A stretch of DNA of 64,000 nucleotides from Bradyrhizobium sp. SZCCT0148 (GTDB lineage: Bacteria; Pseudomonadota; Alphaproteobacteria; Rhizobiales; Xanthobacteraceae). Shown one piece after another: positions 33,937 through 43,915 of this stretch. Made by a program: the position numbers and the translations under genes. The stretch lies in the NCBI RefSeq assembly GCF_018129985.1, contig NZ_JAFCKT010000006.1, positions 358,741 to 422,740 of the forward strand, in the 5' to 3' direction. The first letter of the stretch is position 1. Every line of letters starts with the position of its first letter. The notes under the pieces were generated by a model. The model searched no databases, was not told where the DNA came from, and was given only the letters and a program-made list of their open reading frames with translations.

Positions 33937-35715
33937 ATGACCTACCGCGCGCCGATCTCTGACATGCTGCTGTCGCTCAACCACGGCGCCGGCCTCAAGG
34001 CCGCCATGGAGGCCGGTCATTACGGCGATTTCGACGCCGACATTGCCGCAGCCGTGCTGGAGGAAGCCGGCAAGTTCGCAACCGACGTGCTGGCTCCGCT
34101 CAATAAGGTCGGCGACGAGCACGGCATCAAGCTCGACGACGGCAAGGTCACGACCGCGCCGGGCTGGCCGGACGCCTACAAGCGCTGGATCGAGGGCGGA
34201 TGGAACGCGGTCTCGGGCCCGGAAGATTTCGGCGGCCAGGGCCTGCCGATCGCGATCAACGCCGCCTGCACCGAGATCTGGAGCGCCGCGAACGTCGCTT
34301 TCGGCCTCTGCCCGCTGCTGACGGCTTCGGCGATCGAGGCGCTGGACGCGCATGGCAGCGACGCGCTGAAGAAGATCTATCTCGAGAAGCTCGTCTCCGG
34401 CGAGTGGACGGGCACGATGCAGCTGACCGAGCCGCAGGCCGGCTCCGATGTCGGCGCGCTGCGCACCCGCGCCGAGAAGCAAGCCGACGGCACCTATCGC
34501 ATCAAGGGGACGAAGATCTTCATCACCTATGGCGAGCACGACATGACCGACAACATCGTGCACTTCGTGCTGGCGCGCCTTCCGGACGCGCCCGCCGGCA
34601 CCAAGGGCATCTCGCTGTTCCTCGTGCCGAAGTTCATGGTCAATGCAGACGGCTCGCTCGGACAGCGCAACGACATCTTCGCCTCGGGCGTCGAGCACAA
34701 GCTCGGCATGCATGCCTCTCCCACCTGCACCATGACCATGGGCGACCATGGCGGCGCCATCGGCTTTTTGATCGGCGAAGAGAACCAGGGCATGCGCTGC
34801 ATGTTCACGATGATGAACCAGGCCCGCCTCGGCGTGGGCCTTGAGGGCGTCGGTGTCGCCGATCGCGCCTTTCAGCAGGCCTTGTCCTTTGCGCAGGAGC
34901 GCAAGCAGGGCCGCGCCGTCGGCAAGAAAGGCGACGGATCGGATGCGATCTTCGTGCACCCCGACGTCAAACGCATGCTGATGCGGATGCGGGCGCAGAC
35001 TGCGGCTGCGCGCACCATCTGCTATGCGACCGCTGTCGCACTCGACGTCTCGACGCGCGCCAAGGATCCGAAAGTCAGGGCCGATGCCGCAGCGCGCGCG
35101 GCGCTGCTGACTCCGATGGCCAAGGGCTATTCCACCGACATCGGCAACGAGGTCGCCTATCTCGGCGTGCAGGTGCACGGCGGCATGGGCTTCATCGAGG
35201 AGACCGGTGCGGCCCAGCATTATCGCGATGCCCGCATCACCGCGATTTACGAAGGCACCAACGGCATCCAGGCGATCGACCTCGTCACGCGCAAGCTCGC
35301 GGCCAATGGCGGCGCGTCGGTGTGGGCGCTGCTCGACGAACTGGCGGCGACGGTCAAGAAAGTCGAAGCCTCCAACGATCCGGCTTTCGGCACCACGGGC
35401 GTCAAGCTGCGCGAAGCGCTGGAGGCCTTGACGCGTACCAGCAAGTGGCTGCTGGAGCGCGTGACGTCCGCGCCGAACGAGGCGCTTGCAGGTGCGACAC
35501 CGTATTTGCAGCAATTCGGTTCCACGCTCGGCGGCTGCCTGCTCGCCTCGGAGGCGCTCGCCGCCAAGGCCGACGGCAACACGGACGCCGCGCGCTACGT
35601 CGCACTCGCGCGCTTCTTTGCCGAGAACATCAGCGTCCAGGCCGGCGCGCTCGAGCGCACCGTGACGGAAAGCGCGGAGTCGGTCGCGACAGCCGATGCG
35701 GTTCTGCTGGGTTAA
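33937..35715 (+). CDS. Acyl-CoA dehydrogenase (large, C-terminal-domain type)
   Basis: A 592-residue FAD acyl-CoA dehydrogenase of the long FadE-like type with an added C-terminal helical domain. The FAD/substrate segment GTMQLTEPQAGSDVGALRTR is at about 158-177, the catalytic Glu lies in AIYEGTNGIQAIDLV, and the N-terminal MTYRAPISDMLLSLNH is standard for this subgroup. It acts in fatty-acid or acyl-CoA beta-oxidation. A GTGAGCC precedes the ATG. Followed by a crotonase-family gene. Confidence 0.93.
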   Translation: MTYRAPISDMLLSLNHGAGLKAAMEAGHYGDFDADIAAAVLEEAGKFATDVLAPLNKVGDEHGIKLDDGKVTTAPGWPDAYKRWIEGGWNAVSGPEDFGGQGLPIAINAACTEIWSAANVAFGLCPLLTASAIEALDAHGSDALKKIYLEKLVSGEWTGTMQLTEPQAGSDVGALRTRAEKQADGTYRIKGTKIFITYGEHDMTDNIVHFVLARLPDAPAGTKGISLFLVPKFMVNADGSLGQRNDIFASGVEHKLGMHASPTCTMTMGDHGGAIGFLIGEENQGMRCMFTMMNQARLGVGLEGVGVADRAFQQALSFAQERKQGRAVGKKGDGSDAIFVHPDVKRMLMRMRAQTAAARTICYATAVALDVSTRAKDPKVRADAAARAALLTPMAKGYSTDIGNEVAYLGVQVHGGMGFIEETGAAQHYRDARITAIYEGTNGIQAIDLVTRKLAANGGASVWALLDELAATVKKVEASNDPAFGTTGVKLREALEALTRTSKWLLERVTSAPNEALAGATPYLQQFGSTLGGCLLASEALAAKADGNTDAARYVALARFFAENISVQAGALERTVTESAESVATADAVLLG

Positions 35716-35924
35716 GCAGCGGCTCACCACAACCGGAAGATTTAGGCTTTTGGACTTGCAGCTCATTGCTGCAATGCAAACCCCGTGGCGCCGCCATGTG
35801 CCGCCTTGTGGAAATCCGCTCCAGAAAGCTTGACCGAGCGCATTGGCACGCTTGCGGGATGATGTAGGCTGAGGCTTGCAAGGCTCGCGAGCGGCAAGTG
35901 TCGCGGCGAGCGCAGGGGGTTCTC

Positions 35925-36683
35925 ATGTCGAGCGGCAACATCGTTCTCACCGAGGAGCGCGGAACGCGCGTGATCAACTTGCGCCGCCCGGGCAAGAAGA
36001 ACGCCATCACCCAGGACATGTATCGGGAGATGAGCCGCGCGATCGACACCGCGCAGAACAACCCCGATATCCGCTGCATGATCATCACCGGCGGCTCCGG
36101 CGTATTCACCGCGGGCGACGACATCGACGATTTCATGCACGCCGACACCGCGCGTCCCGAGACGCTGTCGGAGGGCGCCAAGTTTCTTTATTCGCTCGCC
36201 CTCAACGTCAAGCCCATCATCGCCGCCGTGGACGGCGCCTCGATCGGCATGGGCACCGTGATGCTGTTTCACTGCGACTACGTGTTGGCCTCGAACGCTG
36301 CGACCTTCTCAGCGCGCTACATCCATCTCGGGCTGGTGCCGGTCGGCGCCGCCAGCCTCCTGATGCCGAACACGATGGGCTATCAGCGCGCCTTCGCGAT
36401 GCTGGTGATGGGGCGGACGTTCTCCGCAGCCGAGGCGCACGCGGCAGGCTTCGTCAACACCGTGGTATCGCCGGGACATACCGAGGTCGAGGCGCGCAAG
36501 GTGGCGCGCGAGATCTGCCGGCTGCCGGCCGAGGCGGTCGCAACCTCCCGCAAATTGCTGCGCGCGCCGGCCGAAGACCTCACCCGCCGCATCGACCAGG
36601 AAGGCCATCTGTTCGGCGAGCGGCTGAAGTCGGACGAAGCTGTGGCAGCATTCAACGCGTTCGCAAGCCGGAAGAAGCGGTAG
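35925..36683 (+). CDS. Crotonase (enoyl-CoA hydratase/isomerase) family protein
   Basis: A 252-residue crotonase-fold protein: RPGKKNAITQDMYREM, the first oxyanion segment GVFTAGDDIDDF, and VDGASIGMGTVMLFHCDYV. The two Glu residues that activate water in rat enoyl-CoA hydratase do not seem to be conserved: ARYIHLGLVPVGAASLLMP replaces the usual PE-x-x-x-G...PGAGG pattern. It may be an isomerase or have another acyl-CoA role. ATG 35925 is preceded by AGGGGG; an upstream in-frame GTG at 35898 is less likely. Confidence 0.85.
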   Translation: MSSGNIVLTEERGTRVINLRRPGKKNAITQDMYREMSRAIDTAQNNPDIRCMIITGGSGVFTAGDDIDDFMHADTARPETLSEGAKFLYSLALNVKPIIAAVDGASIGMGTVMLFHCDYVLASNAATFSARYIHLGLVPVGAASLLMPNTMGYQRAFAMLVMGRTFSAAEAHAAGFVNTVVSPGHTEVEARKVAREICRLPAEAVATSRKLLRAPAEDLTRRIDQEGHLFGERLKSDEAVAAFNAFASRKKR

Positions 36684-36826
36684 CCTTCGGGGCGTGCGAA
36701 GCGCGAACCCGGAATTCCTTTCTCCACCAACTGCCGTCAATCGATTGTGGGCTCGACGCTACTCGCGTCCCGGAATGACGGCGAGAACTTCGTGAAATCT
36801 TCGCGCGGAGCGACTAATCTGGTTCT

Positions 36827-38488
36827 ATGCGATATGCCTTACGATCCATCCTCGCCGCCCTCGCCCTCGTTGCCGCTCTCCCCGCCTCGGCCCAGACCGC
36901 CGCGCCGGTCGAGCTACGCGTCCTTGCCATCAACGATTTTCACGGCAATCTGCGGCCGCCGCCGGGCGGCATTCGCATCGCCGATCCCGAGGACAGAACC
37001 AGGAAAGTGATGGTTGCGGCCGGCGGCGCCGAATACATGGCGACGCTGGTCAAGCAACTGCGCGAGGGACACAAGAACACGATCTTGGTCGCGGCCGGCG
37101 ATCTGATCGGGGCGAGCCCGTTCCTGTCGGCGATGTTTCACGACGAGCCTTCGGTGGAAGCGCTTTCCCTGATGGGGCTTGCGATCAGTTCGGTCGGCAA
37201 TCACGAATTCGACGAGGGCAAGACCGAGTTGCTCAGGATGCAGAACGGCGGCTGCCATCCGGTCGACGGCTGCCAGGGGCCGCATCCGTTCACGGGCGCC
37301 AAATTCCGTTATCTGGCCGCGTCCACCGTTGAGACCACAACGGGCAACACCGTGCTGCCACCCTACGAGATCCGGGACTTCGACGGCATCCCAGTCGCCT
37401 TCATCGGGCTGACCTTGAAAGAGACCGCAGGCATCGTCTCGCCGTCGGGCATCCACGGGCTCGAATTCCGGGACGAAGCCGCGACCGTGAACGCGCTTGT
37501 GCCGCAGCTGAAGGCGCGCGGCGTCGAGGCGATCGTGGTGCTGATCCACCAGGGCGGCGAGCCCGCCGGGGACTACAACGAATGCCCTGCCATCACCGGG
37601 CCGATCGTCGACATCGTCAAGAAATTCGACCGCGCCGTGGACGTCGTCGTCAGCGGCCATACCCACCGCGCCTATGTCTGCGACATCGACGGGCGGCTCG
37701 TCACCAGTGGCGACAAATACGGCACGCTGGTCACCGCGATCGACCTCAGGCTCGATCCTGTCACCCGCGACATCATCAGCGCCAAAGCCGAGAACGTCAT
37801 CGTCGCCAATGCCTCGCTGGCGAAGGACGCCGAGCAGACCGCGTTGATCGAGGCCTATGACAGGCTGTCGGCGCCGATCGCCAACCGGCCGGCCGGATCG
37901 GTGACGCAGACGCTGTCGCGCGTGCCGAACGAGGCCGGCGAAAGTGCGCTCGGCGACGTCATCGCGGACGCGCAGCTTGCCGCGACCCGGGCGCCCCAGG
38001 ATGGCAGCGCTGTCATCGCGCTCACCAATCCCGGCGGTATCCGCACCGATATCGTCCCGAAGGAGAACGGCGCGATCACCTTCGGCGATGTCTTCGCCAG
38101 CCAGCCGTTCCGCAACCGCCTCGTGACGGTGACGCTGACGGGCAGCCAACTGAAGGACATGCTCGAGCAGCAATGGCTCGACCCGAAGCGACCGCGCATC
38201 CTCCAGGTCTCGATCGGATTCAGCTATGCCTGGGATGCGTCGAAGCCATTCGGCGAGCGCGTGATGGCCGACAAGATGATGCTCAACGGCAGGCCGATCG
38301 AGCAGGCCAGCGGCTATCGTGTCACCCTCAACGATTACCTCGCGGTCGGCGGCGATGGTTTTACCGTCGCCAAACAAGGCACGGCGCCGCAATATGGCGG
38401 CTACGACGCGGACGCGCTGTTCGCGTTCTTCCGGGCGCATGGACCAATCGGCCCGCTGCCGCTGAGCCGAATCCTGCGCGTGAATTGA
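36827..38488 (+). CDS. Periplasmic bifunctional metallophosphatase/5'-nucleotidase
   Basis: A 553-residue exported enzyme with a signal peptide (residues 1-22, cleaved after PASA) and an N-terminal calcineurin-like domain: VLAINDFHGN, AAGDLIGASP, VGNHEFDEG and VSGHTHRAY carry the metal ligands. The C-terminal 5'-nucleotidase domain includes ALTNPGGIRTDI and the aromatic substrate-binding FSYAWD and YRVTLNDYLAVGGDG. It salvages nucleotides or phosphate in the periplasm. Confidence 0.93.
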   Translation: MRYALRSILAALALVAALPASAQTAAPVELRVLAINDFHGNLRPPPGGIRIADPEDRTRKVMVAAGGAEYMATLVKQLREGHKNTILVAAGDLIGASPFLSAMFHDEPSVEALSLMGLAISSVGNHEFDEGKTELLRMQNGGCHPVDGCQGPHPFTGAKFRYLAASTVETTTGNTVLPPYEIRDFDGIPVAFIGLTLKETAGIVSPSGIHGLEFRDEAATVNALVPQLKARGVEAIVVLIHQGGEPAGDYNECPAITGPIVDIVKKFDRAVDVVVSGHTHRAYVCDIDGRLVTSGDKYGTLVTAIDLRLDPVTRDIISAKAENVIVANASLAKDAEQTALIEAYDRLSAPIANRPAGSVTQTLSRVPNEAGESALGDVIADAQLAATRAPQDGSAVIALTNPGGIRTDIVPKENGAITFGDVFASQPFRNRLVTVTLTGSQLKDMLEQQWLDPKRPRILQVSIGFSYAWDASKPFGERVMADKMMLNGRPIEQASGYRVTLNDYLAVGGDGFTVAKQGTAPQYGGYDADALFAFFRAHGPIGPLPLSRILRVN

Positions 38489-38621
38489 TCCGGATCAAAC
38501 GGGCCGGAACGGGACAACCCTTTGCCATTCCCGTTCGAGCGCATAGATTGGGTTTTGCATTGCGTTTTGGCGCCGGATGCGCCAAGCGACGTCGAAAGCC
38601 CGCATCCATGAGGCCGACCTG

Positions 38622-39551
38622 ATGAGCACGCTTCTCCTTTCCCACAAGGCCTGCCTCGACCATGTCACGCCGCCGGGACACCCTGAAAGGCCGGATCGCC
38701 TCCGTGCGGTGGAAGAGGCGCTGTCGCATGAGCGCTTCCAGTTTCTGGTGCGCGACCAGGCGCCGGAGGGCGATCTCGATATTGTCACGCTCTGCCACAA
38801 CGAGCACTACGTCACCGAGCTGCGCCACATCGCGCCGAGCAGCGGCCTCGTCTACATTGACGGCGACACCTCGATGTCGCCGGGCACCTGGGAAGCGGTG
38901 ATGCGCGGCGTCGGCGGCGCGGTGGCCGCAACCGAAGCGGTGATGGCCGGCGAGCATCGCAATGCCTTCGTCGCGGTGCGCCCGCCCGGCCATCACGCCG
39001 AGATCGGCAAGCCGATGGGCTTCTGCTTCTTCGACAATGTCGCCATCGCCGCGCGTCATGCGCAGCGCAAATACGGCATCAAGCGCGCGGCCATCGTCGA
39101 TTTCGACGTGCATCACGGCAACGGCACGCAGGACATTTTCTGGTCGGACCCGACCGTAATGTACTGCTCTACGCACCAGATGCCGCTGTTTCCTGGCACC
39201 GGCGCGACGGGCGAGCGCGGCGACCACGACACCATCGTCAATGCGCCGCTCGCCTCCGAGGATGGCGGGCCGGAATTCCGCTCGGCGTTCGAGAATCTGA
39301 TCCTGCCGCAACTCGAAAAATTCAGCCCGGAGCTACTCATCATCTCGGCCGGCTTCGATGCGCATTATCGCGATCCGCTGGCCTCGCTGAATTTGCGCGC
39401 GGAGGATTATGCCTGGGTGACGCGCAAGCTGATGGATCTCGCCGACAAGACCGCGGGCGGCCGCGTTGTTTCGGTGCTCGAGGGCGGCTATGACCTGCAA
39501 GGACTGAAAGAATCTGTTACGGCGCATGTCGGCGCCCTGATGGGCGCCTGA
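38622..39551 (+). CDS. Histone-deacetylase family amidohydrolase
   Basis: A 309-residue zinc-dependent deacetylase-family enzyme (class II HDAC/AcuC-APAH type). Active-site His pair lies in VRPPGHHAE, zinc ligands in IVDFDVHHGNGTQDIF and AGFDAH, and the C-terminal GGYDLQGL is conserved. Probable substrates are acetylated polyamines or proteins; unknown here. ATG 38622 follows GAGG with eight bases between. Confidence 0.9.
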   Translation: MSTLLLSHKACLDHVTPPGHPERPDRLRAVEEALSHERFQFLVRDQAPEGDLDIVTLCHNEHYVTELRHIAPSSGLVYIDGDTSMSPGTWEAVMRGVGGAVAATEAVMAGEHRNAFVAVRPPGHHAEIGKPMGFCFFDNVAIAARHAQRKYGIKRAAIVDFDVHHGNGTQDIFWSDPTVMYCSTHQMPLFPGTGATGERGDHDTIVNAPLASEDGGPEFRSAFENLILPQLEKFSPELLIISAGFDAHYRDPLASLNLRAEDYAWVTRKLMDLADKTAGGRVVSVLEGGYDLQGLKESVTAHVGALMGA

Positions 39552-39624
39552 CGCACCCGCCACATTACGCCCGCAAAACTTTGTTTTCTCGTGTTGAAGG
39601 CGAATCGGGCAATCGGAAACGGAT

Positions 39625-39876
39625 ATGGCCGAAAATACTCAAGTCGACGTCGCCAAACTCACCTTCGAGCGCGCGATCGAGGAACTCGAAACGATTGTGA
39701 AGCGACTCGAAGACGGCAAGGTGCCGCTCGAGGAATCCGTCACGATTTACGAGCGTGGCGAAGCGCTGAAGCGCCGCTGCGAGGAATTGCTGCGCCAGGC
39801 CGAGGCGCGCGTCGACAAGATCACCACCGATGCCAGCGGCCAGGCTACCGGCACCGCGCCGCTGGACGTGCAGTAA
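39625..39876 (+). CDS. xseB: Exodeoxyribonuclease VII small subunit
   Basis: An 83-residue helical protein matching XseB: KLTFERAIEELETIVKRLED and GKVPLEESVTIYERGEALK. It pairs with XseA to form exonuclease VII. xseB upstream of dxs is a common arrangement in Rhizobiales and other proteobacteria. Confidence 0.93.
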   Translation: MAENTQVDVAKLTFERAIEELETIVKRLEDGKVPLEESVTIYERGEALKRRCEELLRQAEARVDKITTDASGQATGTAPLDVQ

Positions 39877-40485
39877 GGAAACCCGGGATCTTTCCTCTCA
39901 CTCTCCTGGCAGGGCTCGCCAAACCTCATCACAAGCGACTGGCTGCCCTCACCAATTTCACGATCGCACGGCGCCGTCCGATGAGGAGCGCGGTTCCGTG
40001 GAGCCGGATCAGCGTCATTCGTTGCAGGAGATCGGTCCCCGAGGACCCAGAAAACCTCAAATCAGGCAAAAAACCCGCCGAGGAACCTGGCACGGCTGGA
40101 ACCCCCGGGCCCCAGCCAAGGTTAACCACCTTGGCCCGCTGGTTGCATCTGCATACCCCTAATCGGTCCTGCGGGTTGGCTTTGGCCCAAGCTTTGGTGT
40201 AAAGCTGCGCGGAGTGTGGCTTTTTGCAAGCCTTGCGTGGGCATAAAATTCCGACGACAAGCGCTTCAAACTGCTAATGAAATTGGCTGGGACGGACGAA
40301 GCCGATCTAAGTGACAGGGATCACAGAGACTGAACCGGAGCGCACTTAAGCTTACCTAAGCTTGAAGACGGGGCCTTGCCCCATGCAGGTGGCTCCGACG
40401 GTTTGAGGACTCGCGCTGCGCCGATATTGTGCAAACCCATCGCGCACCGGAATGACCTTCCGGCGCTGACAAATTGGAAATCGCC
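39877..40485. other. xseB-dxs intergenic region
   Basis: About 610 bases without a convincing gene. It holds a short perfect hairpin (CCAAGG...CCTTGG around 40121-40139), a 16-base near-palindrome AAGCTTACCTAAGCTT (about 40349-40364) and GGGGCCTTGCCCC (about 40372-40384). No thiamine-pyrophosphate or other known riboswitch pattern was recognised ahead of dxs. The last part must contain the dxs promoter. Confidence 0.4.
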
Positions 40486-42414
40486 GTGAACGCATATAGT
40501 AAGACGCCGCTTCTCGACACCATCCGGACGCCGGACGATCTGCGCAAGCTCAAGATCGAGCAGGTTCGCCAGGTCGCCGACGAACTGCGGCAGGAGACCA
40601 TCGATGCAGTCTCGGTGACCGGTGGTCACTTCGGCGCGGGCCTCGGCGTGGTCGAGCTCACCACCGCGATCCATTACGTCTTCGATACGCCGCGCGACCG
40701 GCTGATTTGGGACGTCGGCCATCAGGCCTATCCGCACAAGATCCTCACCGGCCGGCGCGACCGCATCCGCACGCTGCGGACCGGAGGCGGCCTGTCCGGC
40801 TTCACCAAGCGCAGCGAGAGCGACTACGATCCATTCGGCGCGGCGCATTCCTCAACCTCGATCTCCGCCGGCCTCGGCATGGCGGTGGCGCGCGACCTCG
40901 CCGGCGGCAACAACAACGTCATCGCAGTCATCGGTGACGGCGCGATGTCGGCGGGCATGGCCTATGAAGCCATGAACAACGCGGGTGCGATGAACTCGCG
41001 CCTGATCGTCATCCTCAACGACAACGACATGTCGATCGCGCCGCCGGTCGGCGCCATGAGCGCCTATCTGTCGCGCCTCTACTCCGGCAAGACCTATCGC
41101 ACGCTGCGAGAGGCCGCCAAGCAGATCAACCAGCGTCTGCCCAAGGTCATCGCCAACCGTGCCAATCGCGTCGAGGAATACTCCCGCGGCTTCATGATGG
41201 ACGGCGGCACGCTGTTCGAGGAGCTCGGCTTCTACTATGTCGGCCCGATCGACGGCCACAATCTCGACCATCTGCTGCCCGTCCTGAAGAACGTGCGCGA
41301 CATGGAGACCGGCCCGATCCTGGTCCACGTCGTGACGCAGAAGGGCAAGGGCTACGGCCCGGCGGAAGCGTCCGCCGACAAGTACCACGCCGTCGTCAAG
41401 TTCGATGTCGCGACCGGCACGCAAGCCAAGTCAAAGCCGAACGCGCCGGCCTACCAGAACGTGTTCGGCCAGAGCCTCGTCAAGGAAGCGCAGAAAGACG
41501 ACAAGATCGTCGCCATCACCGCGGCGATGCCGTCCGGCACCGGTGTCGACATCTTCAACAAGGCTTTCCCCGACCGCACCTTCGACGTGGGCATCGCGGA
41601 GCAGCACGCGGTGACCTTCGCCGCGGGTCTTGCGACCGAAGGCTACAAGCCGTTCTGCGCGATCTACTCGACGTTCCTGCAGCGCGGCTATGACCAGATC
41701 GTGCATGACGTCGCGATCCAGAGCCTGCCCGTCCGCTTCGCCATCGACCGTGCCGGCCTCGTCGGCGCCGACGGTGCAACGCATGCCGGCTCTTTCGACA
41801 ACGCCTATCTCGGCTGCCTGCCGAACATGGTGATCATGGCAGCCAGCGACGAAGCCGAACTCGTGCACATGGTCGCGACCCAGGTCGCCATCAACGACCG
41901 CCCGAGCTCGCTGCGCTATCCGCGCGGCGAAGGCCGCGGCGTCGAGATGCCGGAAGTCGGCATTCCGCTCGAGATCGGCAAGGGTCGCGTGGTCCGCCAG
42001 GGCAGCAAGATTGCCCTGCTTTCCTTCGGCACGCGCCTCGCCGAATGCGAGAAGGCGGCCGACGAACTCGCAGCCCACGGCCTGTCGACCACGATCGCCG
42101 ATGCACGCTTCATGAAACCGCTGGATACCGAGCTGGTGCTCAAGCTCGCCCGCGACCACGACGTGCTGATCACGATCGAGGAAGGCTCGGTCGGCGGCTT
42201 CGGTTCGCATGTCGCGCAGTACCTGACCGATCAGGGCGCGCTCGACACCGGCATGGTCAGGTTCCGCTCGATGGTGCTGCCCGACGTGTTCCAGGACCAC
42301 GACACCCCGGCCGCGATGTACGGCCGCGCCGGTCTCGACGCCAAAGGCATCGTCGCCAAGGTGTTCGAGGCGCTCGGCAAGGACGTCAAGGCCGAAACGG
42401 TCAAGCTGGCCTGA
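40486..42414 (+). CDS. dxs: 1-Deoxy-D-xylulose-5-phosphate synthase
   Basis: A 642-residue thiamine-diphosphate enzyme, first step of the MEP isoprenoid pathway and so the source of carotenoid and phytyl carbon. Markers: SVTGGHFGAGLGVVELT, the ThDP motif GDGAMSAGMAYEAMNNAG with NDNDMSI, and the transketolase-like GIAEQHAVTFAAGLA. Start GTG 40486 has GGAA six bases upstream; TTG 40474 is an alternative without a binding site. Confidence 0.95.
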   Translation: MNAYSKTPLLDTIRTPDDLRKLKIEQVRQVADELRQETIDAVSVTGGHFGAGLGVVELTTAIHYVFDTPRDRLIWDVGHQAYPHKILTGRRDRIRTLRTGGGLSGFTKRSESDYDPFGAAHSSTSISAGLGMAVARDLAGGNNNVIAVIGDGAMSAGMAYEAMNNAGAMNSRLIVILNDNDMSIAPPVGAMSAYLSRLYSGKTYRTLREAAKQINQRLPKVIANRANRVEEYSRGFMMDGGTLFEELGFYYVGPIDGHNLDHLLPVLKNVRDMETGPILVHVVTQKGKGYGPAEASADKYHAVVKFDVATGTQAKSKPNAPAYQNVFGQSLVKEAQKDDKIVAITAAMPSGTGVDIFNKAFPDRTFDVGIAEQHAVTFAAGLATEGYKPFCAIYSTFLQRGYDQIVHDVAIQSLPVRFAIDRAGLVGADGATHAGSFDNAYLGCLPNMVIMAASDEAELVHMVATQVAINDRPSSLRYPRGEGRGVEMPEVGIPLEIGKGRVVRQGSKIALLSFGTRLAECEKAADELAAHGLSTTIADARFMKPLDTELVLKLARDHDVLITIEEGSVGGFGSHVAQYLTDQGALDTGMVRFRSMVLPDVFQDHDTPAAMYGRAGLDAKGIVAKVFEALGKDVKAETVKLA

Positions 42415-42423
42415 TCATGAGTT

Positions 42424-42545
42424 CACCTCTCCCGCTTGCGGGAGAGGTCGATACGAAGCGTCGGATGAGGGCTTTCGACACTCGTGGGTCCTCGTCCGCG
42501 GACACACACCCTCCCCAATCCTCCCCCGCAAGCGGGAGAGGGGCG
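42424..42545. repeat. Paired palindromic intergenic repeat
   Basis: A 22-base palindrome CCTCTCCCGCTTGCGGGAGA... (42426-42447) and a near copy in opposite orientation at 42520-42542 flank about 75 bases. This element, with CTCTCCCGC arms, is frequent between genes in Bradyrhizobium and relatives. It fills the gap after dxs and could form an mRNA 3'-end hairpin. Confidence 0.75.
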
Positions 42546-42599
42546 CGCGGTTCTCGACGCGACTTGCAGTTCGCCTGAATTCCCCCGAAGCAGTCAGCC

Positions 42600-43154
42600 A
42601 TGAAGATCTATCTGGCAGGCCCCGACGTGTTCCTGCCGGATGCGGTCGAGATCGGCCGGCAGAAAGTCGCGATCTGCGAGCGCTACGGGCTTACCGGCCT
42701 CTATCCCCTCGACAACGCGATCGACCCCACGGCGCCCGATGCCGCGCGGCAGATCTTTTGCGGCAACGAGGCGATGATGGATGCGGCCGACGCCATCATT
42801 GCCAACCTCACCCCGTTCCGCGGCGCCGGTGCCGATCCGGGCACGGTCTATGAGCTCGGCTACATGGCCGGGCGACGCAAATTCTGCCTGGCCTATTCCA
42901 ACGACGGCGCCGCCTATGCCGACCGTGTCGGTCGTTTCATGGACGTCAGGTCCGAGGACGGACGGCTGGTCGACGCACAGGGACTGACGGTCGAGGATTT
43001 CGGCCTCGTCGACAACCTCATGATGATCCATGCGCTGGAGCTGCACGGCTGCCCGCTGGTGACGCCAGCCGCGATGCCGATCGACGTCTGGCACGATCTG
43101 GCCGCGTTCGAGACTTGCGTCCGGATGGCGGCCGCGCGATTGATCGCTACATAA
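42600..43154 (+). CDS. Nucleoside 2-deoxyribosyltransferase family protein
   Basis: A 184-residue protein with the family N-terminus IYLAGPDVFLPDA, the acidic GADPGTVYELGYMAGRRK active-site stretch (catalytic Glu in YELG), and ANLTPFRG. Members transfer deoxyribose between bases or hydrolyse nucleotides. Ends 26 bases before tlyA. Confidence 0.88.
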   Translation: MKIYLAGPDVFLPDAVEIGRQKVAICERYGLTGLYPLDNAIDPTAPDAARQIFCGNEAMMDAADAIIANLTPFRGAGADPGTVYELGYMAGRRKFCLAYSNDGAAYADRVGRFMDVRSEDGRLVDAQGLTVEDFGLVDNLMMIHALELHGCPLVTPAAMPIDVWHDLAAFETCVRMAAARLIAT

Positions 43155-43180
43155 GCGCTCGAACCTTCTCCGGAGATCCG

Positions 43181-43915
43181 ATGCCCCCTGCCCGCAAGCG
43201 CGCGGATGTTTTGCTGGTCGAGCGCGGCCTGTTCGAGAGCCGGGCGCGGGCGCGCGCGGCGATCGAGGCGGGTCTCGTCACGGCCGATGACAAGCAGGTT
43301 GCAAAGCCGTCGGAGACGATCGCCGAGGATGCGGTGATCCAGGCCGAGCCAGCGCACCCTTACGTCTCGCGCGGCGGCGTCAAGCTCGCTGGAGCGTTGG
43401 AGCACTACAGTATCGAGATCGAGGACCATGTCTGCCTCGACGTCGGCGCCTCCACCGGCGGCTTCACCGAGGTGCTGCTGGCGAATGGCGCCAGCCTGGT
43501 GTTCGCGGTCGATGTCGGCACCAGCCAGCTGCATCCCTCGCTGCGCGACCATCCCAAGATCGTGTCGATGGAGGAAACCGACATCCGCAGCTATGACGGC
43601 AAACGGCTGCCGGCGCGGCCCGATGTCGTCGTCATCGACGTCAGCTTTATCTCGCTGAAGTCCGTATTACCGGTGGCGCTGTCGCTGGCGGCAGCGCCGA
43701 TGAGCCTGCTGGCGCTGATCAAGCCGCAATTCGAGGCTGACAGGAAGCACAACAAGAAGGGCATCGTCCGCGACGCCGACGTGCACCGGGAGATCTGCGA
43801 CGACATCGTCGCCTTTGCCACTTCGCTCGGCTGCACCGACATCGAGATATTCCCCTCGCCGATTACGGGCGGCGACGGCAATATCGAATTCTTCCTGGGT
43901 GCGCGCCGTGGTTGA
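43181..43915 (+). CDS. tlyA: TlyA family rRNA (cytidine-2'-O)-methyltransferase
   Basis: A 244-residue protein: N-terminal S4 RNA-binding domain (KRADVLLVERGLFESRARAR, about residues 5-65) and an FtsJ-like methyltransferase domain with SAM motif CLDVGASTGGFTEVLL. TlyA methylates ribosomal RNA in mycobacteria; homologues are also annotated as haemolysins. GGAG six bases before ATG 43181 sets the start. Confidence 0.92.
   Translation: MPPARKRADVLLVERGLFESRARARAAIEAGLVTADDKQVAKPSETIAEDAVIQAEPAHPYVSRGGVKLAGALEHYSIEIEDHVCLDVGASTGGFTEVLLANGASLVFAVDVGTSQLHPSLRDHPKIVSMEETDIRSYDGKRLPARPDVVVIDVSFISLKSVLPVALSLAAAPMSLLALIKPQFEADRKHNKKGIVRDADVHREICDDIVAFATSLGCTDIEIFPSPITGGDGNIEFFLGARRG

Noticed and set aside
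33895..35766. Very long minus-strand frame opposite the acyl-CoA dehydrogenase
   Set aside because: Biased Arg/His/Ala composition and perfect overlap with a well-recognised gene show it is a GC-rich shadow.
36914..38440. 508-codon minus-strand frame opposite the 5'-nucleotidase
   Set aside because: Same reason: low-complexity antisense shadow of a recognised gene.
42424..42545. Possible CRISPR because of repeated short units
   Set aside because: Only two copies in opposite orientation, palindromic, without spacers or cas genes; this is a REP-like intergenic element.
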